Shown piece after piece: positions 12,857 through 15,951 of a DNA stretch of 15,951 nt. A model generated the notes under the pieces. The model was not told where the DNA came from. It did not search any database and saw only the letters and a list, made by a program, of their open reading frames with translations. Every line of letters begins with the position of its first letter. Position 1 is the first letter of the stretch. The translations under genes and the position numbers were made by a program. The stretch covers positions 1 to 15,951 of the forward strand of contig URKH01000048.1 in NCBI GenBank assembly GCA_900548255.1, in the 5' to 3' direction. This DNA comes from an uncultured Collinsella sp. Its GTDB lineage: Bacteria; Actinomycetota; Coriobacteriia; Coriobacteriales; Coriobacteriaceae.

Positions 12857-13837
12857 ATGAAGGACATCACCATCAGCCGCAGGAGCCTTCTGGTCTCTGC
12901 CGGCCTGCTCGCGCTCGCTCCGCTCGCCGGATGCGGCGGCAACTCTGGTTCCGGCTCCGCTGCCGCCGGTTCCGACTACACCGTCGGCGTTCTACAGCTC
13001 ACCGAACACTCCGCACTCGACGCCGCCAACGACGGCTTTGTCAAGGCCATCAAGAAGAGCGGTCTCAAGGTCAAGATCGACCAGAAAAATGCCCAGAACG
13101 ACCAGTCCACGTGTAAGTCCATCGCCGACAAGTTTGTGGGCGACAACGTCGACCTGATCTACGCCATCGCCACGCCTGCCGCGCAGGCCGCCGCCGGCGC
13201 CACGGCCGATATCCCCATCGTGGGCTGCGCCATCACCGACTACGCCGCCTCCGGCCTGGTCCAGGACAACGACAGGCCCGGCACCAACGTCACCGGTGCC
13301 TCCGACCTCACCCCGGTCGCCGAGCAGCTCGAGATGATGCAGAAGGTCCTGCCCGATGTAAAGAAGGTCGGTCTGCTCTACTGCACCGCCGAGTCCAACT
13401 CCGACGTCCAAATCAAGGCCGCCAAGAAGGAACTCGGCAAGCTGGGCCTGGAGTACACCGACTTCACCGTCTCGAGCTCCAACGAGATCCAGTCCGTCGT
13501 CGAGTCCGCCGTGAGCAAGGTCGACGCGCTCTACTCCCCCACCGACAACACCATCGCCGCGGGCGCTTCGCAGGTGGGCCAGATCTGCAAGGAAAACAAG
13601 CTTCCCTACGTGACTGGCGAGGAGGGCATGTGCATGGCCGGTGGCCTGTTCACCCTCTCCATCAACTACGAGGATCTGGGCTACGCCGCGGGCGAGATGG
13701 CCGTCAAGATCCTGAAGGGCGAGGCCAAGCCCGAGGATATGCCGATCAAGCACCTCTCGAGCAAGGACCTGGTCGTCGTCAAGAACGACGAGATGGCCGA
13801 GGCTCTGGGCATCGACCTTTCCGCTCTGGACGAGTAA
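12857..13837 (+). CDS. ABC transporter substrate-binding lipoprotein (TrpX-like, ABC_sub_bind family)
   Basis: A 326-residue periplasmic-binding-type lipoprotein that captures the ligand outside the membrane for the importer encoded downstream. The N-terminus TISRRSLLVSAGLLALAPLAGC (from residue 4) combines a twin-arginine-like SRRSLL with a lipobox LAGC (lipidated C26), then a Gly/Ser-rich linker. The mature part begins YTVGVLQLTEHSALD (starting near 40) and has the family's late signature around SINYEDLGYAAGEMAVKILKG, as in the ABC_sub_bind group that includes tryptophan and tyrosine binding proteins. The ATG at 12857 has GGGGGT 6 nt upstream, a moderate site. It is first in the operon; a 204-bp gap with a strong hairpin separates it from the permease, which may keep its expression higher than theirs. 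The ligand is probably an aromatic amino acid or similar but is not proven. Confidence 0.92.
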   Translation: MKDITISRRSLLVSAGLLALAPLAGCGGNSGSGSAAAGSDYTVGVLQLTEHSALDAANDGFVKAIKKSGLKVKIDQKNAQNDQSTCKSIADKFVGDNVDLIYAIATPAAQAAAGATADIPIVGCAITDYAASGLVQDNDRPGTNVTGASDLTPVAEQLEMMQKVLPDVKKVGLLYCTAESNSDVQIKAAKKELGKLGLEYTDFTVSSSNEIQSVVESAVSKVDALYSPTDNTIAAGASQVGQICKENKLPYVTGEEGMCMAGGLFTLSINYEDLGYAAGEMAVKILKGEAKPEDMPIKHLSSKDLVVVKNDEMAEALGIDLSALDE

Positions 13838-13908
13838 CGGCATGCGCGGCGATGTGCCTAGGGCCCATACTCGCGCCGTTGCCGTGTTATTCAACATCTG
13901 AGCCACAG

Positions 13909-13937
13909 GGGCGAACGCCAAAGACCGGCGTTCGCCC
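13909..13937 (+). terminator. Intra-operon hairpin between binding protein and permease
   Basis: GGGCGAACGCC (13909-13919) and GGCGTTCGCCC (13927-13937) form a perfect 11-bp stem with a 7-nt loop. The tail TGCTTGTTACG is only moderately T-rich, so it may be a leaky terminator or an mRNA 3'-end stabiliser that favours binding-protein expression over permease and ATPase. Confidence 0.65.
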
Positions 13938-14041
13938 TGCTTGTTACGGATGAGACAAAACATCCGGCCACAGCTCTTTCATGCATTGTTACCGCTATCA
14001 TGGTGACTCACGTGTCCACCCTATCCTAGGAGGTATGAAGC

Positions 14042-14965
14042 ATGCTCATTGCATTGCAGGGCGCCGTTTCGCAGGGCGTCCTCTGGGGCATTATGGTGCT
14101 TGGTGTGTTTATCACGTTCCGCCTGCTCGACATCCCCGATATGACCTGCGACGGCAGCTTTGCCCTCGGCGGCTGTGTCTGCGCCGTACTCATCGTCAAC
14201 AATAACGTCGACCCGCTGCTCGCCGTGCTTGCCGGCATGTGCGCCGGTGCCATCGCCGGTGCCGTCACGGGCATTTTGACCACCGTCTTTGAGATCCCCG
14301 CAATCCTTGCCGGAATCCTAACGCAGATCAGCCTGTGGTCCATCAACCTGCGCATCATGGGCAAGTCCAACACGCCCATCCTCGCCAAGGGCACCATCTT
14401 CTCGTCCGTCAGCAACATGACCGGCCTGCCGCAGTCCACCGTTGCCATTATCTTGGGCATCTTGCTCGCCGTGGCTATCGTTGCCATCCTGTATTGGTTC
14501 TTTGGCACCGAGATCGGCTCGGCACTGCGCGCTACCGGCAACAACGAGTACATGATCCGCGCCCTGGGCGTCAACACCAACTCCACCAAGATGATCGCCC
14601 TCGTGCTCTCCAACGCCCTCATCGGCCTCTCTGGCGCGCTTATCTGCCAGAGCCAAAAGTATGCCGACATTGGCATGGGTACCGGCGCCATCGTTATCGG
14701 TCTTGCCGCTATTGTTATCGGCGAGGTGCTCGGCCGCCTGCTGCCCGGCGGTCTCACGCAGTTTAGCGTCCGTCTTGCCTCCGCCGTCTTTGGCTCCGTG
14801 GTGTACTTCCTCATCCGCGCCATCGTGCTGCAGTTGGGCATGGACGCCAACGACATGAAGCTGCTCTCCGCCGTGATCGTCGCCGTGGCCCTGTGCGTGC
14901 CCGTGGTTTGGGAGCGCTACAAGCTCCGCAGCTCCTATACGAGGGGAGATGAGGCAGATGCTTAA
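14042..14965 (+). CDS. ABC transporter permease (TrpY-like, BPD_transp_2 family)
   Basis: A 307-residue integral membrane protein with about eight hydrophobic spans, the channel-forming subunit of the importer. It belongs to the branched-chain-amino-acid/ribose-type permease superfamily: the cytoplasmic coupling loop IGSALRATGNNEYMIRALGV (158-177) is the family hallmark that contacts the ATPase. An early segment, FRLLDIPDMTCDGSFALGG (26-44), is typical of the branch paired with ABC_sub_bind lipoproteins. The ATG at 14042 has a near-consensus AGGAGGT (14028-14034) 7 nt upstream; an ATG at 14035 is in another frame and lies against the ribosome site. The 3' end overlaps the ATPase gene by 8 nt, which suggests translational coupling. 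Confidence 0.93.
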   Translation: MLIALQGAVSQGVLWGIMVLGVFITFRLLDIPDMTCDGSFALGGCVCAVLIVNNNVDPLLAVLAGMCAGAIAGAVTGILTTVFEIPAILAGILTQISLWSINLRIMGKSNTPILAKGTIFSSVSNMTGLPQSTVAIILGILLAVAIVAILYWFFGTEIGSALRATGNNEYMIRALGVNTNSTKMIALVLSNALIGLSGALICQSQKYADIGMGTGAIVIGLAAIVIGEVLGRLLPGGLTQFSVRLASAVFGSVVYFLIRAIVLQLGMDANDMKLLSAVIVAVALCVPVVWERYKLRSSYTRGDEADA

Positions 14966-15752
14966 GCTCTCGCACGTCAAGAAGACCTTTAACAAGGGCA
15001 CCGTCACCGAGAAGCGCGCGCTTACCGGCGTCGACCTTACCCTCAATGATGGCGACTTTGTAACCGTGATCGGCGGCAACGGCGCCGGCAAGTCCACGCT
15101 GCTCAATATGATCGCCGGCGTGTATCCGCTCGATTCGGGTGTCATCGAGCTCGACGGCACCGACATCTCGCGCCTGAGCGAGTCGCAGCGCGCAAAGTAC
15201 CTGGGCCGCGTGTTCCAGGACCCCATGCGCGGCACCGCAGCCGACATGCAGATCGCCGAGAACCTGGCCCTCGCCAAGCGCCGTGGCCAACGTCGCGGTC
15301 TTTCGTGGGGCGTCACCAAGGCCGAGAAGGACGAGTACGTTGAGTTGCTCAAGCGCTTGGACCTTGGTCTGGACACGCGCCTCAACGCCAAGGTCGGCCT
15401 GCTCTCGGGCGGGCAGCGCCAGGCACTCACCCTGCTGATGGCCACGCTCACCAAGCCGCGCCTGCTGCTGCTCGACGAGCACACCGCGGCCCTCGACCCC
15501 AAGACGGCCTCTAAGGTGCTCAATCTGACCGAGGAGATTGTCGACGAGAACCACCTGACCACGCTCATGGTCACGCACAACATGAATGACGCCATCCGTC
15601 TGGGCAACCGCCTGATCATGATGCACGAGGGCCACGTGATCTACGACGTGGCAGGCGACGAAAAGAAGTCGCTCACCGTGGCCGACCTGCTGCAGAAGTT
15701 CGAGGAGGTCTCGGGCGGCGAGCTCGCCAACGACCGCATGCTGCTGAGCTAA
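14958..15752 (+). CDS. ABC transporter ATP-binding protein (TrpZ-like)
   Basis: The 264-residue ATPase that powers the importer at the inner face of the membrane. All nucleotide-binding motifs are present: Walker A GGNGAGKST (39-47), Q-loop Q87, signature LSGGQ (149-153), Walker B LLLLDE (169-174) with the D-loop AALD (177-180), and switch histidine H207. I prefer the ATG at 14958 over the in-frame ATG at 14949: the site GGGGAG (14943-14948) is directly against the latter but 9 nt from the former, and MLKLSHVKKTF is the normal family N-terminus. It overlaps the permease gene by 8 nt. Two tandem hairpins follow, so this is the last gene of the operon. Confidence 0.95.
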   Translation: MLKLSHVKKTFNKGTVTEKRALTGVDLTLNDGDFVTVIGGNGAGKSTLLNMIAGVYPLDSGVIELDGTDISRLSESQRAKYLGRVFQDPMRGTAADMQIAENLALAKRRGQRRGLSWGVTKAEKDEYVELLKRLDLGLDTRLNAKVGLLSGGQRQALTLLMATLTKPRLLLLDEHTAALDPKTASKVLNLTEEIVDENHLTTLMVTHNMNDAIRLGNRLIMMHEGHVIYDVAGDEKKSLTVADLLQKFEEVSGGELANDRMLLS

Positions 15753-15791
15753 AACCTGCCAAAAAGAGACAGATTTATTTTGGTAGGTTTT
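15751..15791 (+). terminator. First terminator-like hairpin after the ABC operon
   Basis: AAAACCTGCCAAAA (15751-15764) pairs with TTTTGGTAGGTTTT (15778-15791) over 14 bp with one G-T wobble; the first arm includes the last bases of the stop codon. The flanking A and T runs make it able to terminate in both directions. The 13-nt loop starts AGAGACAGA. Confidence 0.8.
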
Positions 15792-15806
15792 ACCTGCGCA
15801 AACGTT

Positions 15807-15846
15807 AAAACCGCCGCAAAGGGACAGACACCTTTGCGGCGGTTTT
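15807..15846 (+). terminator. Second, stronger terminator after the ABC operon
   Basis: AAAACCGCCGCAAAGG (15807-15822) and CCTTTGCGGCGGTTTT (15831-15846) are a perfect 16-bp inverted repeat with the loop GACAGACA. It ends in TTTT and is symmetric, so it could end transcripts from either side. Confidence 0.9.
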
Positions 15847-15909
15847 CGCATATTATGTCGATAATCCAGCATCAGCAGGGACCACTGGTTAAGAACTAAG
15901 GAAACTGCC

Positions 15910-15939
15910 ATGAGAAGACCTCTTCCCCGTCTTGCCTGA
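15910..15939 (+). other. Possible 9-codon leader peptide ORF at the window edge
   Basis: An ATG at 15910 opens a nine-residue frame (MRRPLPRLA) that stops with TGA at 15937-15939. A weak ribosome site AAGGAA is about 7 nt upstream, and a -10-like GATAAT (15860-15865) lies between it and the terminator. It may be a leader peptide or the start of a 5' UTR for an operon past the right edge; it could equally be chance. The rest of 15847-15951 shows nothing else. Confidence 0.25.
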
Positions 15940-15951
15940 CAGCCGCACTCC

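Noticed and set aside
12992..13963. 323-codon open frame on minus opposite the binding-protein gene
   Set aside because: Antisense shadow of a gene with a clear lipobox and family motifs; the translation is V/G/L/D-rich with no domain.
14035..14037. ATG next to the permease ribosome site
   Set aside because: It is out of frame with the permease, starts directly after AGGAGGT, and opens a short arginine- and histidine-rich frame with no family features.
14318..15619. 433-codon open frame on the minus strand across the permease and ATPase genes
   Set aside because: Antisense to two well-supported genes and spans their junction; serine/arginine-rich low-complexity translation.
15866..15900. 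T-box-like GGGACCACTGG near the right edge
   Set aside because: The conserved T-box core (AGGGTGGNACCGCG) is absent, and no specifier stem or antiterminator could be drawn.
1..15951. tRNA genes, rRNA, CRISPR arrays, transposases or integrase/attachment sites
   Set aside because: Looked for throughout; no cloverleaf ends with CCA-type arms, no regularly spaced direct repeats and no transposase or integrase motifs were seen.

Overview
The window looks like chromosomal DNA from a high-GC gut actinobacterium of the Coriobacteriia, most likely Collinsella or a close relative. The basis is strong GC bias with GAG/CTC/GGC-type codons, purine-rich Shine-Dalgarno sites, GTG starts on feoAB and asnS, a twin-arginine-like lipoprotein signal, and the gene mix. 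The genus is an inference from general impression, not from a search. I see no prophage, insertion sequence, CRISPR array, tRNA or rRNA, and no stretch over 300 bases without a gene.

Layout, left to right. Bases 1-208 are the 3' flank of an aminotransferase and hold a large nested inverted repeat (1-96). A PLP aminotransferase (minus, 209-1345) is divergent from an unrecognised 220-residue protein that may be flavodoxin-like (plus, 1439-2101). That gene meets, tail to tail, a minus-strand pair: a GH13 alpha-amylase-family enzyme (4046-2670) followed after 3 nt by a DNA-deoxyinosine glycosylase (2666-2103). A second nested inverted repeat (4118-4184) separates the pair from a SotB-like MFS exporter (5396-4200). 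Upstream lie a hairpin that overlaps the exporter's promoter, then a fused FeoA-FeoB iron(II) transporter (7881-5521, GTG start). Further upstream, still on minus, are a small beta-rich protein (8323-8003) and an alpha/beta hydrolase (9270-8371).

From 9513 onward everything is on plus. The order is an orphan glucose-type PTS IIA protein with a good terminator; asnS with a good terminator followed by an 11-bp inverted repeat; a WYL-type HTH regulator; and a three-gene ABC importer of the TrpXYZ type (lipoprotein 12857-13837, permease 14042-14965, ATPase 14958-15752). The importer ends in two tandem hairpins. The last 100 bases hold a possible 9-codon leader peptide for an operon beyond the window.

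Functional links. The ABC cassette is a self-contained importer, probably for an aromatic amino acid or a related small molecule. The WYL regulator just upstream is the obvious candidate to control it, but this is not shown. The amylase and IIA protein point to carbohydrate use, and FeoAB to ferrous iron uptake under anaerobic conditions. No clearly new multi-gene system is visible. The most unusual signals are (i) a sharp switch in glutamate codons inside the aminotransferase gene, which suggests a mosaic gene, and (ii) several intergenic inverted-repeat elements, two of which share an arm end with the pattern CGGGTCGAG(A)TTTTC.
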